The translations under genes and the position numbers were made by a program. Of a stretch of 64,000 nucleotides of DNA, positions 32,101-44,942 are shown one piece after another. Positions within the stretch are counted from its first letter, which is position 1. Each line of letters opens with the position of its first letter. The notes below the pieces were generated by a model. That model saw only the letters and a list, made by a program, of their open reading frames with translations, ran no database searches and was not told the DNA's origin. Source of the DNA: Cheiracanthium punctorium (lineage: Eukaryota; Arthropoda; Arachnida; Araneae; Cheiracanthiidae); the NCBI GenBank assembly GCA_038373885.1, contig JAWZYV010016037.1, positions 496,001 to 560,000 on the forward strand. Direction: 5' to 3'.

Positions 32101-33065
32101 ATTAAAAGAAGAATAAAGATTCCCGGAACGAAATTAAAAATTTCTAAAAAGATCAACCAGTAATCTTTTTTTTTTCTTTTGTATTTGGAAAGACAAATCT
32201 GTAATGACTAATTAATTGTAAAAGAAAATAAAAAAGAATAAATAAATAAACACTAGAAATACGGGTAATTCCTGTGTTTTCTTCGCACACAAAATTGAAG
32301 GAGTCGAGTTATACTTTGAGTTGCACACTTCTTGGGAGATCCACTCTTGAATCTCAAAACCAAGAGCTGAAAATTTACATCCTTCAAATGATGTTTATTT
32401 TTTTATTTATTTTTTTTCCGTTGGTTTGACGTGTTATAAAGTTACCAAAGAAAATATCAATTTTAAGCAGTCCAAGTTTCACAGAATAATGAGTGGTGAT
32501 ATATATTTATTAAATAAAGTATTGACAGTGGCTTATAAAGGAGCAATTATAATGAATTGATCAAATAGTTTTAAAATAGTTTTATTTGCACAGGACTTCT
32601 AATTACAGTCAGTAAATAAATGGTTAAACATCTTGTCCTATAGCGGACGAGGTTATTAAAGTTTAAATACTTTTTTTTATGAAAAGTTTTAAAATTCATG
32701 TCATTGACATTTTCAATAAATAAATCAGTTTGTCTTATCGTCCATCAAACCATTGTCATTATTATTATCACTATAATCAAATTTTTAGTGAATTTAATTT
32801 TTATTACATTTATTTATTTACTTTGTCATTAGAACATAAGTAAATGTCAGTGCATATCGGTAAAAATTAATTGAGTTAAACTTTTTGTAGAAAATATAAA
32901 TTATTGATTACTTTTAAAATTGAATCGCATATTAAATTTACAGCATTAAATTTTAATCATAAATAATTGATTTGAGTGTACTTTTACAATCGTGCCAGAA
33001 TTTTTTTTTTATTAATATTAAGCTAATATAGAAACTAAATTATTCTAAATTAACTCTTCATTTTT
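32101..33065. other. Unassigned AT-rich stretch
   Basis: No repeat relationship or frame of note. Could be intron or intergenic DNA. Confidence 0.45.
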
Positions 33066-33146
33066 ACTTCCTGCTTGTATTCGCTGTGATCTCGAAAAGT
33101 TTAGTGTATTAAGAAATCAGGAAGTCACGTGGTTTCCACATCAGAT
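33066..33146. mobile_element. Miniature F1 derivative
   Basis: ACTTCCTGCTTGTATTCG and GTGATCTCGAAAAG match the inner terminus of an F1 arm (ACTTCCTTGTACG, GTGATCCCGAAAAA at 20690-20735), while GGAAGTCACGTGGTTTCCAC and ATCAGAT match the outer terminus (22618-22644). The two ends are joined in 81 bp with the 1.9 kb interior missing. Confidence 0.6.
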
Positions 33147-33837
33147 TTTTACTAATATAACAGTTTAAAAAAAAAATCGTATTCTAGAAACATTATCGCG
33201 TTAAATTATTGATTCTGGACAATCAATTTATAATTCTCAAAATAAAAAGACTAGAGATCCACAAAGTCAAGAACCATTATCTTTAAATGACTGGGCTACT
33301 TAGTCAAAATTCAAGTCAGGTAATATTTGAACTAGCTTTTTCTTAAATTGAGTGAGAATGTCATGAACCCCACAAGGGTGAGGCTAGATGGATCCCCTGG
33401 TCCAGGACCCGGCTGCAGTCCTACGCAATTTAATTATTATAATTTAACACAAACTACAAAATTTATTTATTTTTTTCATCCAATGAATTTACAGGATTCT
33501 ACAGCTAATTATAGCTTAAATAAAATTGAAGTTAAAATATATATTTATGATAAACAGCTTATCCTAAACGTTTAATAAAATTGTTGTGGCATTTATTGTC
33601 ATTTCGTGTGTTGTATGAACTTGCTTGCGTCTTAGCGCGGTAAGGCTCACTGATTCTTATCCGGTCACCCACAAAACCCAGTGCGTATGAAAAGACGCCT
33701 GAAAATTTTCAGCTAGAAGCATCAAATGGATTCAAATCTTCTCTTATCTTACCTGTTTTGGATTTTGCCATGGCAGATTTGTAGCCTTTTCGAGCTGTGA
33801 ACAAATTTGTCATCTGTTTTCACAAGTTTTGGCTTTC
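33147..33837. other. Unassigned, possibly 5' part of a hAT relic
   Basis: GGTCCAGGACCCGG near 33400 and GGGTCCAGGACCCG near 34978 are inverted-type motifs that may mark the ends of the hAT whose transposase lies at 33838-34297. Not proven. Confidence 0.35.
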
Positions 33838-34297
33838 ATGAACTTAGAAAATGACGAACTGAAAGTTAAAACCGACAATCTTGTCTCAAAGTATCTTTCA
33901 GACTTAGCAGATTCTGACAATTTAGTCGAAGATATTCTACTCATGAAAAGCGTTTATAGTACAGACTTCCAATCCGAAAAGGTCCGGATGAAACTTCTCT
34001 CTCTCAACTCCATTTATAATGAAAATTTTCAATTTTTTTTTTTCTTGGAACCTGAGTACTATAATCAGACTTTTTTGTTCTATTCCAGTAACAGTGTATG
34101 CGGCTGAAAGATTTTTTAGTAGACTGGCGAACTCTCAAAATTTGGCAAAGAAGTGCAACAGGCCAAAGTCTCTTGGCCATTAAACAATTTTAACAGATGA
34201 GCATAAATTGGCCAAGACTTTTGACTTTTCCGGCGTCATTGATCATTTTAGTCAGAAGAAAGCTCGGAAGACTGTATTAAACAGTCTTATTTTGTAG
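33838..34297 (+). pseudogene. hAT transposase C-terminal remnant
   Basis: The frame from the ATG at 33838 reads MNLENDELKVKTDNLVSKYL and continues to a stop at 34105. After a frame change in a poly-T tract, 34085-34297 reads VTVYAAERFFSRLANSQNLA, then, past a stop, DEHKLAKTFDFSGVIDHFSQ and KKARK to the terminal stop. AERxFSxL...K and the E/D-H-x-x-A-K-x-x-D-F...KKARK tail are the hallmark of the dimerisation region of ZMYM1-type hAT transposases, which normally ends the protein. Only this end survives. The polymerised catalytic domain is absent, so it is inactive. Confidence 0.75.
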
Positions 34298-34609
34298 CCA
34301 GTGTCTGTGACTTACATATATATCCTAATTTTAGTTTTTAGTTTTTATTTTATTCTCAGTGTGTTAAATACATTTAAAATAATTTTATAAATAAAGTTTA
34401 GTTTGGACTTCTAAAGTAGTTACCGTGATTGAAGAACTGTAAAGGGACAATTTAGTAATTTTCCGATAATCAACTGTATAATTAATAAAAAGTTTTTTTT
34501 CACCAGCTCATTTATTTCCCGTTCGTCTACAGAAAACCGCCTTTATAATAAGGTTAGCAAAACAATGAACATTTAATAGTGAATGCAGTCTAGCAATGCA
34601 CAGTCAATG
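34298..34609. other. Unassigned stretch
   Basis: Poly-T run near 34490 and no recognised element. Confidence 0.4.
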
Positions 34610-34770
34610 CAAGGGCGGATTAAATGGGGGGCAGAGGGGTCGACAGCCCCCCCCCCCCGAGAAAAAAGAAATTAATGTAAAAGATCGTATTTGGCTTCCA
34701 TAAAATGAATCTGTAAGTCAATCTTCTAACTAACCGCCCCCCCCGACAAACTTTCATTAATCCGCCACTG
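34610..34770. mobile_element. hAT-type MITE, 161 bp
   Basis: Ends CAAGGGCGGATTAA and, reverse-complemented, CAGTGGCGGATTAATG, with a 12-13 base C-run at about 34647 and another near 34737. Flanking 8-mers AGTCAATG and AGTGAGTA agree at 5 positions. Confidence 0.68.
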
Positions 34771-35367
34771 AGTGAGTACATGCAACAGGTTCTTTCGCCC
34801 GGAAATCTCTGTTTTATCAAAATGTCACTTTACATATTCATCCACTCAGCTCTTCAATCATACCCTGCATTTTCGTTAAATTACATTCTAAAAAAAGTAT
34901 GGGTAAGATATAAATATGCAATAATAATGTAGTACGCGAATGTAAAATGGGAGAGCGGGGGGCCCGTTTCTGATCCTGGGTCCAGGACCCGTAATCGGAT
35001 GTGGAGGGCCATGGAGAACGTGCAGTCGATCGATGACCCCACCATCAGTTGTGGGGTATTGTTATATCTCACGTCGATTAGTCAGTATTGTGATTTGTGA
35101 TATTTCACAAGGCGCGATCTGAAACAAGGCTTTTCAATCTTGCCTCAGGTTACACCCTGGTGTCAGTGATGGCTCCAGACTTTCCCCTATAGAGAGGCCA
35201 AATAATAAACTCAGGGTGCGGAAAATTTTACATTTCATTGCTTCTGCAAACATAACTATTTTTGTTATTTTACATTAATTTTTTTTTTTTTTTTTTTAGA
35301 ATGTAGCCTACTTTTGAAAAAATACCGTAGCCTTACTGACAGATAAACTCAAAATATTATTGTTAAA
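34771..35367. other. Unassigned stretch
   Basis: Contains GTCAGTGATGGCTCCAGAC at about 35163, a single MITE-like end. The minus-strand frame at 34881-35072 has no motif. Confidence 0.35.
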
Positions 35368-35533
35368 AACATGAGCGTCGGCAGAATGTTTTTCAGGTGA
35401 GGGGTGCAGGGGCAAAGATTACTTCAACATATGGTTATCATGTTGGAAAGAGCAGAAAAGCAGGGGGAAAACAGCACATAAAAATCCTGGGAGGGGCAAA
35501 TGCCCCCTTGCTCAATGGTGCCGATACTCATGT
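35368..35533. mobile_element. MITE with ACATGAG...CGGCA ends
   Basis: Left ACATGAGCGTCGGCA and right (reverse-complemented) ACATGAGTATCGGCA. TTAA occurs on each side (35363-35366 and 35533-35536), which may be a TTAA duplication or chance in AT-rich flanks. Superfamily open. Confidence 0.6.
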
Positions 35534-37744
35534 TTAAAAATCAAACCGTTACCGTTAGTTTATCTGTTTGCTTAAAACGGATATGGGTAACGCTTTAAGT
35601 AAATTATTTTTTACTTGACGAGTCCCGACAGTTTCTGTATAGAATTTTATTATGTTTAGAAAGTACGAATTATTTTTAACACAAATATTTCTTTACCATG
35701 AATGTTCACGATATGGAAACCTATTTTTTTTTAATTTGTGTATTTCCTGTGTAGATACTGAAGATAAGCAACATGTAATTTTAAAATTTAGCTAGAGTAA
35801 TCAACATTTTAATAATTTCAAAGAGATATGTATTACATATAACCTAATTAAATAAGCACCATCTTAATTACATCACATTATGAAAAAACATTACTTGAGA
35901 GCGATAATAAGTTTAAAAAAGAAAGCCGTTTTCGTTAATTTTTCTTCAAAATTAAATTAACATGCTGTAGTAATTTTAAATTTTATCCTCTACTTATTGC
36001 ACACTTTGTATCACTTGCCTGTACAATGATACATTCACTCAGTCATACATTTTCAAGCATTATTCACAAAAAGTATATTTTTACATTCAAACGAAAATAT
36101 TTTTAAAATAAAATTTATCAGCATTGTATGTATAACTATACAATGTATTCAGTTATATATTTTACAGTTATATAGATAGTTGTCTGAGTAATATAAATAT
36201 ATTCAACAGTTCTAGTTATACTCGACGGTTATATAATAGCTTAGATTTTTTTATGCACAAAATATTTCATTAAATTTTAAAACAATGTGTTTTAAACTTT
36301 TAGATGTACAAAGAAAATCCCGCGTAGATGTAACAGAATAGCTAATTTACAGAATAATGAATAACATTTTTTTTTTAAAACGACCTGTTCCTGTAAACGA
36401 AAATATGTTCTTATATATAATGAGTTTGCTTTTTTATTAACTTAATGTAATTTTCATTACTTTTATAAATGACAAACCTATGAGAGTTTTTAAAAATTCT
36501 GAAAATTTTTTAAACATATATTTGGGTAAATAGGTCGCGGTTTATTAAACTTAAACTTCTGTTATAAAATTCAAAGCTTATATTTTTTTCAAAAATTTCA
36601 CAAGTTAATTGGATTATATTTTGTACAAGTCCGAGTGACTATGTCAGCTTCTAATAAAACATTCTGATTTTTTCCATGGCGTTTCTTGTTCATGTTTAGA
36701 ACAACTCATAACACCGGTCAACACGATTTTTGGGTCTGACTTCTACATGTTAAATTTTAGTTTCTCCTAAGCCAAAACTAAGGAAAATATTTTTTTTTAA
36801 ATGAAAGTTTGCTTTTGCAGAAATTAAAGCAATTTTTCAATTTTTTGGCAAAAATCACTGATTTTTATATTTTTTTCACAATTCCACTCTAAATTATGAT
36901 CAGAAAAATTTTTGATGGATATAAAAGTCTTTTTTATTCAAGATTTGTGATAAACAATAACATATAAATGTAAAATAATAAGAAATTAATGTCTAAAAGT
37001 GAATATTTTTCGTATTTCTTTTATGTTCGTATGAGCAAATAATAATACAAACACATAATAATGCTACAAATAATACTACAAATAGTACAAGCAATACTAC
37101 AGAGTTACAAATAATAATACAGTTTACTTTCGGGCTAATCAAAGTGCTGCCATCTTTCTCTTTCGTTTATGAAATAAATTAAAGTATACTTATCTACGTA
37201 AATCAGACAAAAGCAAACTTTAAGAACTAAAAATGAAAATTTAAGTGTTTTTCAATGACTAGAATCAGAATCTAAGCATGAGAACAGAATCCCCCCCCCC
37301 CAAATTTTTCTTTTTCTTTGTTGTTGTTGTTGACCGGTGTAATCTATTTGACAAATATTCATTGATTCTTCGCGAAATAGCCTTAAGTCTGCCTACTATT
37401 TCACAAATGTAGGTTCGTGTGAGGAATTATCCATTTAAAGAATATTTTATGAGTATTTATTTCACATTTCTGTTGACATCTGTCCGACATTTTAATGTTT
37501 TATTTGATGTGTATTTCAGTGTCTTTAGTTCTAAGCAAGAGTTTATTGAAATTGCTTTGTTTTATACCGACAATAGGAATAGGAAAAAATTAATTAAAAT
37601 TAACAATAATAAATTTAATTTCATGATTGACTATATATTTAGCAACATAGGTTTTTTTAATACTTGATTATATTCAAATAATATAATTTCAGCAATATGA
37701 ATAAAGCCCTCTGAGAAAGAAAGAGGGGAGGGTTTACTTAGAAA
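35534..37744. other. Long AT-rich stretch without recognised features
   Basis: No repeat relationship to the rest of the window is visible. A C-run at 37290-37300 and a (GTT)n run near 37320 are the only simple repeats. The 82-codon frame at 37419-37667 is aromatic/Asn-rich with no motif; its origin is unknown. Confidence 0.5.
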
Positions 37745-39648
37745 CTAGCCGCCTTCGGCGACCAGTTTTGGCCGTCGATGGAACCTAGAGCACACTGGCC
37801 GCTTCGCTACTGGCTTGTGCAACCTACAGCACACGGTCCTCTTCGCAACCGAAATTTGCAACCTGCGGGTCGTCCGCCGGCTAGTAATTATAGATTTACG
37901 ATAAAAGCAAAACAAACAACACCAAATTAACCTAAATAAAAGCTATGAAATCCAACAACGTTGAAATCAAAATCCATCCCGTTAAACAAATTCAAAATTA
38001 AACGCTTATGACAAAAACATATGTCACCAAAAACAATCTAAAACACTCAATTAAACACTTCAAAATTAAACAAACGCTTATGGACGCCCCCCCCCCCAAA
38101 AAAAAAAATGTTCCAAAACAATTGAAATAAAAGTTACGATCCAACAACGTTGAAATCAAAATGCATCAGTTTAAACGAATTCAAAATTAAGCAAACGCTG
38201 TCACCAAAACAATCTAAAACACTCAAACACTTTTAAAATATCCTGGCTATGCTACTGCATAGACGCGTAGTCGTAAGACTGACTGACACAGTTAACAGAG
38301 GCACGAAATCTACCTTACTGGTCAGCGAATTTTCACGGGCCAGCGATGCTGGACGGCTTGTCGGCTAGTAATTATAGATTTACGACAAAAATAAAATAAC
38401 CGACACCAAATTAACCTAAATAAAAGCTATAATCCAACAACGTTGAAATCAAAATCCATTAAAATAAGTTTTCATAAAAACACTACATTTAAACACTTTT
38501 AACGTTTAAAAACACTGCGGTTTTTAAACTGAAGAGAACCAATGGCAACTTTTTAAGCAGTTAAAAAAAAAAAAAGCTTCCTACAACAATGAATTCAAAA
38601 TTAAACAAACACTTCTGGATTTACGATAAAAATAAAACAAATGTCCCAAAACAATCTAAATAAAAGTTACGATCCAACAACGTTGATATAAATCCATCCG
38701 GTTAAACGAATTCAAAATTAAACAAATGATTATGACAATGTCGCACAACAATCGAAATAAAAGTTATGATCCAACAAAGTTGAAATCAAAATCCCTCCGG
38801 TTAAACAACTTCAAAATAAAAGGTTACAACAAAAACAAAATAAACAATCTCAAACACTTTTAAAATACGATTTCACAAAATGTCAGGCCGTTAACATTTA
38901 AAAACACTCCGATGAGATCAATGGAAAAGAAAGAAGATTGACTTCCAAAAACAATAAAAATGTACGTTTACATTGCCAATTTCTAAAAAAGAATTCCTAC
39001 AAATGGATGTTTAAGTGTTGTGACAAGGCTAAAAGCCTTGGTTGTGCAGGCATTAGCCTTGGTTGTGCAGGCAAAATTTTAAGCATATTAAATAAATTTG
39101 ACCAAAGTCTATCAAAATTTTTCAGTTAAATAGAACTTAAATAAGGAGTATGACGTCGCTGTCACGTCATCTAATCGATCTACGCCAGAGACTATGTTCC
39201 GTGATGTTTTTTCAAGATTCCAGGAATGAATCATTTTAAAAGCCTTGGTTCTGCAAGCAAAATTTTAAGCATTCTAAATAAATTTGCCAAAGTCTATCAA
39301 AATTTTTCAGTTAAATGGAACTTAAATAAGGAGTATGACGTCATCTAATCGGTCTACGCCAGAGATTATGTTCCGTGATTTTTTTTTTCACGATTCCAGG
39401 AATGACTCATTTGCTTCCATTTTGTGTTTACTTTTTCAAGGCGTGATATCTCGCTAGATATTTAGATTTGGAAGAAGCAGCAAGTTTAAGAAAGGTAAAT
39501 TTTTTAGAGATATTTCGAACTGTATAAAAAAAAATGTAGCTTTTAGTTAAAAATGCCGTTTTTATCAAAATTTCAACATGGCGACAGATGCGCCTGGGCG
39601 ATGAGTCGAACTCGGAGAGCGTTACGAACTGGACTTTTATTATTTAGA
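37745..39648 (-). mobile_element. Non-autonomous Helitron, 1.9 kb (minus)
   Basis: On the minus strand it begins TCTAAATAATAAAAGTCC preceded by A, and ends with a CGCC-GAA-GGCG hairpin directly before CTAG followed by T, the TC...CTRR/A-T insertion grammar of Helitrons. Inside, the segment with AATCCAACAACGTTGAAATC is repeated at least four times (37960-38790), and a unit of about 200 bp with GCCTTGGTT, AAATTTTTCAGTTAAAT and GTATGACGTC is duplicated (about 39040-39190 and 39240-39400). No Rep/helicase coding sequence. CTAGTAATTATAGATTTACG appears twice inside (37880, 38365), perhaps earlier 3' ends. Confidence 0.78.
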
Positions 39649-41216
39649 TTTTGAATTTCTGTCCATAATACAGCTAAAGAGGCTCTGTTTGAACAGAGTA
39701 GTTGAACATTTGTTTTCTTACTAAAAGAATGGCCGGATCATAAAAGATAGTACTAATGGCCGGGTCTGTGGCCTGTTGTAGGCTTGGCCACTACGAGGGC
39801 CGGGAATGTTGATCATTTCGTTATGGGGGCGCCTGATAGGCATTCTAACGTTGCTCTTTATGAGTGGACTCCTTATTTTGAACTATTTCCAGATGAGAGA
39901 CATAGCACCTGGATTCGTATCCCAAGAGGTATCGTTTGAACATGGAGGACATTAAAGGTAGAAACCCACTGACCAAACACCTATGAAAACGCAGAAGATT
40001 CCCATGCTTGAAAATTAAGCGTGTCCAAGTCAGAACTCCCCTTTAAATTCTCGCCGCAAGCATATCTTTGTTGGAGGGAAAATATCCCCGCTCTTAAAAA
40101 GCCAATAAAACCCGACAAGAACGTCCTCCCGTGTACGAGAAAATGAAAAAATTCAAAAATTTTTCAAAAATTCAATGGATTTTTCAATAAGTCAATGGGG
40201 AAAGGACTTAAAGCTACGATAGATTTGACGTCCGTCAGATGCTTTTAGTGTACACGGTACAGCAGATTCAGCCGAGAGAGGAGTTATTCACCCTCCCAAG
40301 CACTGGTCAAGCAGGTGCTGATTCACTTATGGTTTCTAATGGGAACCGAGATTAACCGACTGATCTACTGCCATGCGAGTAATAGAACATTAAAAAATGA
40401 ATAAATAAACAAACATAAAATCATGATTACATGATATAAATTACACCGATTAAAGTTTATTTAAGTTGCTTGATTCGTTTAAATTGCTGATTTAAATCAA
40501 TATTTTAGTAATTTCAGTATTTAAAGTGTTCACAATGTAAGTAATTTTATAAAACAAAAAATTTTTGAACAGTACATCCATTGATGCTATTTTTCTGTTA
40601 TGTTGATTTCCAGGAAAGAGCAGCTCACGTCACCGAATGTTTGTGTATCTTTGCGCTATTTAAAAATATTCCTTCCACAGTTTAGATCCCTATCAGAAGG
40701 TCGGGGATTTTTGAATATTGCCACCCCATCTACAAGCGACCTTTTCTTTCGGAACCACGATTTACCATGCACGTGCACCTCATGCAGGCCCTGATAGCCG
40801 CTCGGCTACTTGGGACGTGTGCCCCGGGCACACATGCAGAAATAGCTCAAAAAGGTGAATTTGAAGTTATATATAGGGGCACAAAAATTGAGACAGCCAC
40901 ACATGGAGCGCAAAAATTTGAAAAGTGCCCAGAGCATAAAAATGTGATAGTCTGACCCTGAACTCATGTACACGATGTTCTGCAGTGATAGATCGGCGAT
41001 TGAATTCTGAACCGTCTGTTTTGTTTGTTTGTTTTTTTTTTCGGTTTTTTTTTTCCCGCTACATTGATGAAACTAAGCTTTTAAAATTTGAAGGACCCAT
41101 GCTAGAGGTTTACGGAGCTTAATAGAAAATCAAACGCTGAAACTGAAATTTTCCTTACTGTGATCGTATAAACCTCAATGTTTTTGGGGGAAGGGGAAAA
41201 TAGAAAAGAAAATATA
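39649..41216. other. Unassigned stretch
   Basis: Moderate GC, no repeat relationship noticed. Frames at 40600-40955 have no recognised motif and read through a purine-rich segment; not called. Confidence 0.45.
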
Positions 41217-42601
41217 CACTACTGGCCATTAAAACTGCTACACCAGGAAGAAAAGTAGCTAACAAATGATATTTATTGGACAACTATATTATACTAGAAA
41301 TAACAAGCGATTAAATTTTCAAGAAATTTGGGTACATAATCCTGAGAAATCAGTACCCAGAACAACCACCTCTGGCAGTAATAACAGCACTTATATGCCT
41401 GGGCATTGAGTCAAACAGAGATTGGATGGCATGTACAGGTACAGATGCCCATGCAGCTTTAACACGATGCCACAGTTCATCAACCGTCTAGCTTATGGTG
41501 ACTAGCAAGTCGCTCGGCAACCATTGACCAGTCGCTTTCTGTTGGAGAGAGACCTGGAGAACGTGCTGACCAAATAAGCAGCCGAACATTTTCCATGTCA
41601 AGGAAGTTCCGTCCAATATTGGCAACATACAGTCGTCCATTATCCTGCCCTTTATCCGCTGGGCTCGAATAAAGGGTAGAGCCACGGGTCGTAAACACAT
41701 CAGAAATGTAACGTACACAGTTTATGGATGTTTTTCCTATCCCATCAGTTATGATGAAAGGTCTAGTCTTGTTACTGTCTGCTCTTTAGATGTTCACAAA
41801 AAGAGGCATTCTCTAATTAAAAAAGTAATTAACTATGTCCCCCCACCAAAAATTGAACTCATCACCGTTCATCAATGTAAGATTTAATTAACCTTAGGCA
41901 TCATGATACTGTAAACAGAACCTGGATTCATCTGAAAAAATAACGTCTTGCCATTCGTGCACTCGTCATGCAACGTCAAGAGTAGCCGCAGCCATGGTCT
42001 CCGAGCTGAGAGTCTATGCTACTGCAAACGTCGTCCAACTGTTCGTGCAGACACTTGTCTTGCAAATGACCCCATTTCTTGAATGAGGGTTTGTGACGTG
42101 GCTGCACGATCCATTAAGTTCATGCGGGTAACATGTCTGTCTTCTCGGCTGCAAGTGAAAGCGGGCCGTTGAGATCCAGCACAGTGTTCCATATTACCGT
42201 CCTGAACCCATCAATTCCATATTCTGTTAACAATCATTAGATCTCCACCGACACGCGAGCAGCAATACTGCGATTGGACTGGATAAACCGCAATCCCGGT
42301 AGGCTACAATTCGACCTCTATCAAAGTCAGAAACGTGCTCGTACACATTTCTCCTTCTTACACAAAGCATCACAACAACTTTTCATCAGGCAACAACTTT
42401 CAAATTCAAGTTGTGTATGAGAAACTGGCTGTACAATGTCCTCATTTAAACACATTGTAGGTGTCGCTACCAGCGCCTGCTTTGTCTGAATGTGCTGAAA
42501 AGCTAATCATTTGCATATCACAGCATCATCTTCCTGTCGTTTAAATTTCACGTCTGTAACATGTCGCCTTCTTGGTGTAGCAATTTTAATGGCCAGTAGG
42601 G
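41217..42601 (-). mobile_element. Tc1-like DNA transposon, 1.39 kb, TA duplication
   Basis: TA stands at 41215-41216 and 42602-42603. Terminal inverted repeats of about 35 bp begin CACTACTGGCCATTAAAA on the left and CCCTACTGGCCATTAAAA on the right (reverse-complemented), with GCTACACCA further in. The size and TA target are typical of Tc1/mariner elements. Its transposase on the minus strand is broken. Confidence 0.88.
41470..42240 (-). pseudogene. Tc1-like transposase pseudogene
   Basis: Minus-strand pieces in shifting frames: SQRPAFTCSREDRHVTR (linker after the helix-turn-helix), ARQVSARTVGRRLQ, LSARRPWLRLLLT, NGKTLFFQMNPGS (equivalent to the WxxVxFSDESxF motif carrying the first or second catalytic Asp), then NIGRNFLDMENVRLLIWSAR followed by SPGLSPTESDWSMVAERLA, where SPxLxPxE is the DDE glutamate motif of DD34E transposases. 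At least three frameshifts or stops. The N-terminal DNA-binding part is poorly preserved. Confidence 0.85.
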
Positions 42602-42605
42602 TAGT

Positions 42606-43792
42606 TTAGATTTTGACTTAGCAAAAATTCAAATTACAAATTTCATTCATTTGAGCTTTTGGTTGCTGGAGATAATGCCCTTAAAGGCTTATTCATATAT
42701 CCCGCGACCGCAAACATGAGGGATGGTCATCAATTATCTTTAAATGACGGTGGAAATATGAATGGAACAAAGGCAGACCACCTACTAGGGCCACAAGTTG
42801 CGAGATATGTGAATAAAGCTTTAGTGAAGTTAGAAAAACTAACAAACATGTGTGCATTTTAACGAGTGCTATGGGTCTCCTGTTGAACGAAGCCGTTAAT
42901 GACCTAATGGGGATCAGTTACAGTAAACTTTTTGCTGGTAAGGGTCTATATCATGATGATATACACAAAAAAAATTGGATACATGGTAAATATTACAACC
43001 TTTGTAACTTCTTTTTGAATAGGTTTCACTTGTTCTATGTCATTGTCGCAAAGACGCGATGGAGAAGATTCTACTTCTTAAATACACCTCTCAACATACA
43101 AATATCATTTCGAGAAAGCAATAATGGATATGAAAAGTCAATCTCTGTCGTTGCGCCTTTGCAAACCTGGTTTCCCCTCAAAGCTTTATAAGGTATTAGA
43201 ATGCCAGTAGAACAAAAAAGGGGCGGAAAAATGAAACATGAATCGTTTCTTTTCTTAGAAAACTTCTGCGTACATTACTGATTCATAAGTGTGATTCGAC
43301 TCATAATTTAAGTTGTATGACCTTCTATCATGTCACCAAATTTCATTTCATTTTCAAGTCATTGCATTAAAAATTAAATCGTCTATCGGCATATTTTTCT
43401 ACTCATTTCTTGGGTGTCAGTTAATGGAACAGGAAGTGTCAATCACTGAAGCCAAAATTTTGTTCTTAGTGTCAATTACTTGTGTCGCCACCATGGCAAC
43501 ATAAAAAAAAAATCTGGAGTGACTCCACTCGACTTTCCGAACACTTACAATTAAAATCATTACCAAGCATTTAAATAAACGCTAGCGCACTTTCAAGCAT
43601 TTCTCCCCATGTACCATAATGTAAAAGAAATCTTTGTCGTATCTCTGTAGAAAAACTATATAATTATTCATTTTGTTTTATGCATAAATATATATGCTAC
43701 TTTCCTGCCGAATTTTGTGTCAATCAAAGCAGTATTTGTTGATTTTTTTGCATTTTAGATCTTCGTGATTAACTTTTGGAAGTGAGTGTATT
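42606..43792. other. Unassigned stretch
   Basis: Two successive frames (42659-42862, product beginning MVAGDNALKGLFIYPATANM, and 42850-43191) overlap but show no recognised domain. They might be fragments of one decayed coding sequence. Confidence 0.4.
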
Positions 43793-44096
43793 ACGTCTGT
43801 AGTCAGTCATTGTTTGGTCCATACCCAAAATCTCGCCATTTGTCATCGACCTTAGCGAGTTTTACTGAAACACCGCCAAATTTGGCGGGAAAAATAATTT
43901 TGAATTTCGCATAACTCTAAAACCTTTAACCGTAGAATGTTCACATTTTGTAATTAGAACTATTGTAACATCTAATTGAGCATCTCTTTTTTGATTACAA
44001 TCGACTGGGCAATTCATTTACAGGGTCACCCAAATGACTTAAAATACATTAAGGTGTTTGGATACAGTCAATTCATTGAAAGTTTATGATCAATTA

Positions 44097-44942
44097 TAGT
44101 GATGCACCGAATACCATATTTTGCCGAATAACGAATAACGAATACCGAATATTCGGTTAAAATTCTAACCGAATATTCGGCCGAATACCGAATACTTGGT
44201 TAAAATGTATTTAACCGTTATTAAACTTAGATTGCAATGATTAATTTGATTAGTTTGTTCTTAAACAATACTTCATATTTCATATGGTGTAAAACACTTC
44301 ATAAATTAAAATGCTGCAAAATTTAATATCCAAGTACTTCCTTTATGTACTATTAATAACTTTTTTAAATATTAGTGAAATACTGGTAATTTTTTTTTAC
44401 CTGCATATTTTATAATTGACTTTACATATTCATGAACACTTAATGTTATGGGTTTTTTTTCCTGGTTACTGTTTTATATTTAAATGAGTTAGTGATAGCA
44501 AGGTTAATGTAATGTTTCATAAGATTTAAGAAAAATTGAGAAGTAACAAAATTTAAATTTAGCATCTGAATGTTTTCTCTTACATTAAAAATAATTTTAT
44601 TGTGATATTAGTGTTTGGTGTGATTGTGGCAACGTTACGCTAGGGCGACCTGCCAAGGATGGGGTGGTGCCTTGGTAGGCATTCTGGTGGATTTTCTAAG
44701 GGTTTCTAACGCGTATTCACATGTGATATTAGTAAGTAACAACTTGAATTAATTTAGTACTATGGTACTATACCATATCTTTCATTCATAATATAAAAAA
44801 TATGTATTTGTTTACCAATTGGTGAATATTTAAATTTGTTTACTATTCGGTTGCCGAATATTTAAGTATTCGGCCGAACCGAATATTCGGTTTGTCTGCC
44901 GACAGTATACCGAATAACAACCGAATATTCGGTGCATCCCTA
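44097..44942. mobile_element. hAT element, 846 bp, with GAATATTCGG repeats
   Basis: Ends TAGTGATGCACCGAATA and, reverse-complemented, TAGGGATGCACCGAATATT; flanked by a perfect 8-bp duplication ATCAATTA (44089-44096 and 44943-44950). Near both ends GAATATTCGG, CCGAATA and related motifs repeat, as hAT subterminal binding arrays do. The interior is AT-rich, without transposase, and holds a SINE. Confidence 0.92.
44640..44728 (-). mobile_element. tRNA-derived SINE fragment inside the hAT
   Basis: Reverse complement matches the SINE body at 50165-50250: ATGTGAATACGCGTTAGAAA, CCTACCAAGGCACC and CCCCATCCTTGGCAGG. The tRNA-like head is absent. Confidence 0.75.

Noticed and set aside
35363..35536. 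Firm piggyBac assignment of the ACATGAG MITE
   Set aside because: TTAA on both sides may be chance in AT-rich flanks and the ends lack the CCC start typical of piggyBac.
40600..40955. Host gene at 40600-40955
   Set aside because: Two overlapping short frames without splice context, motif or neighbouring exon.
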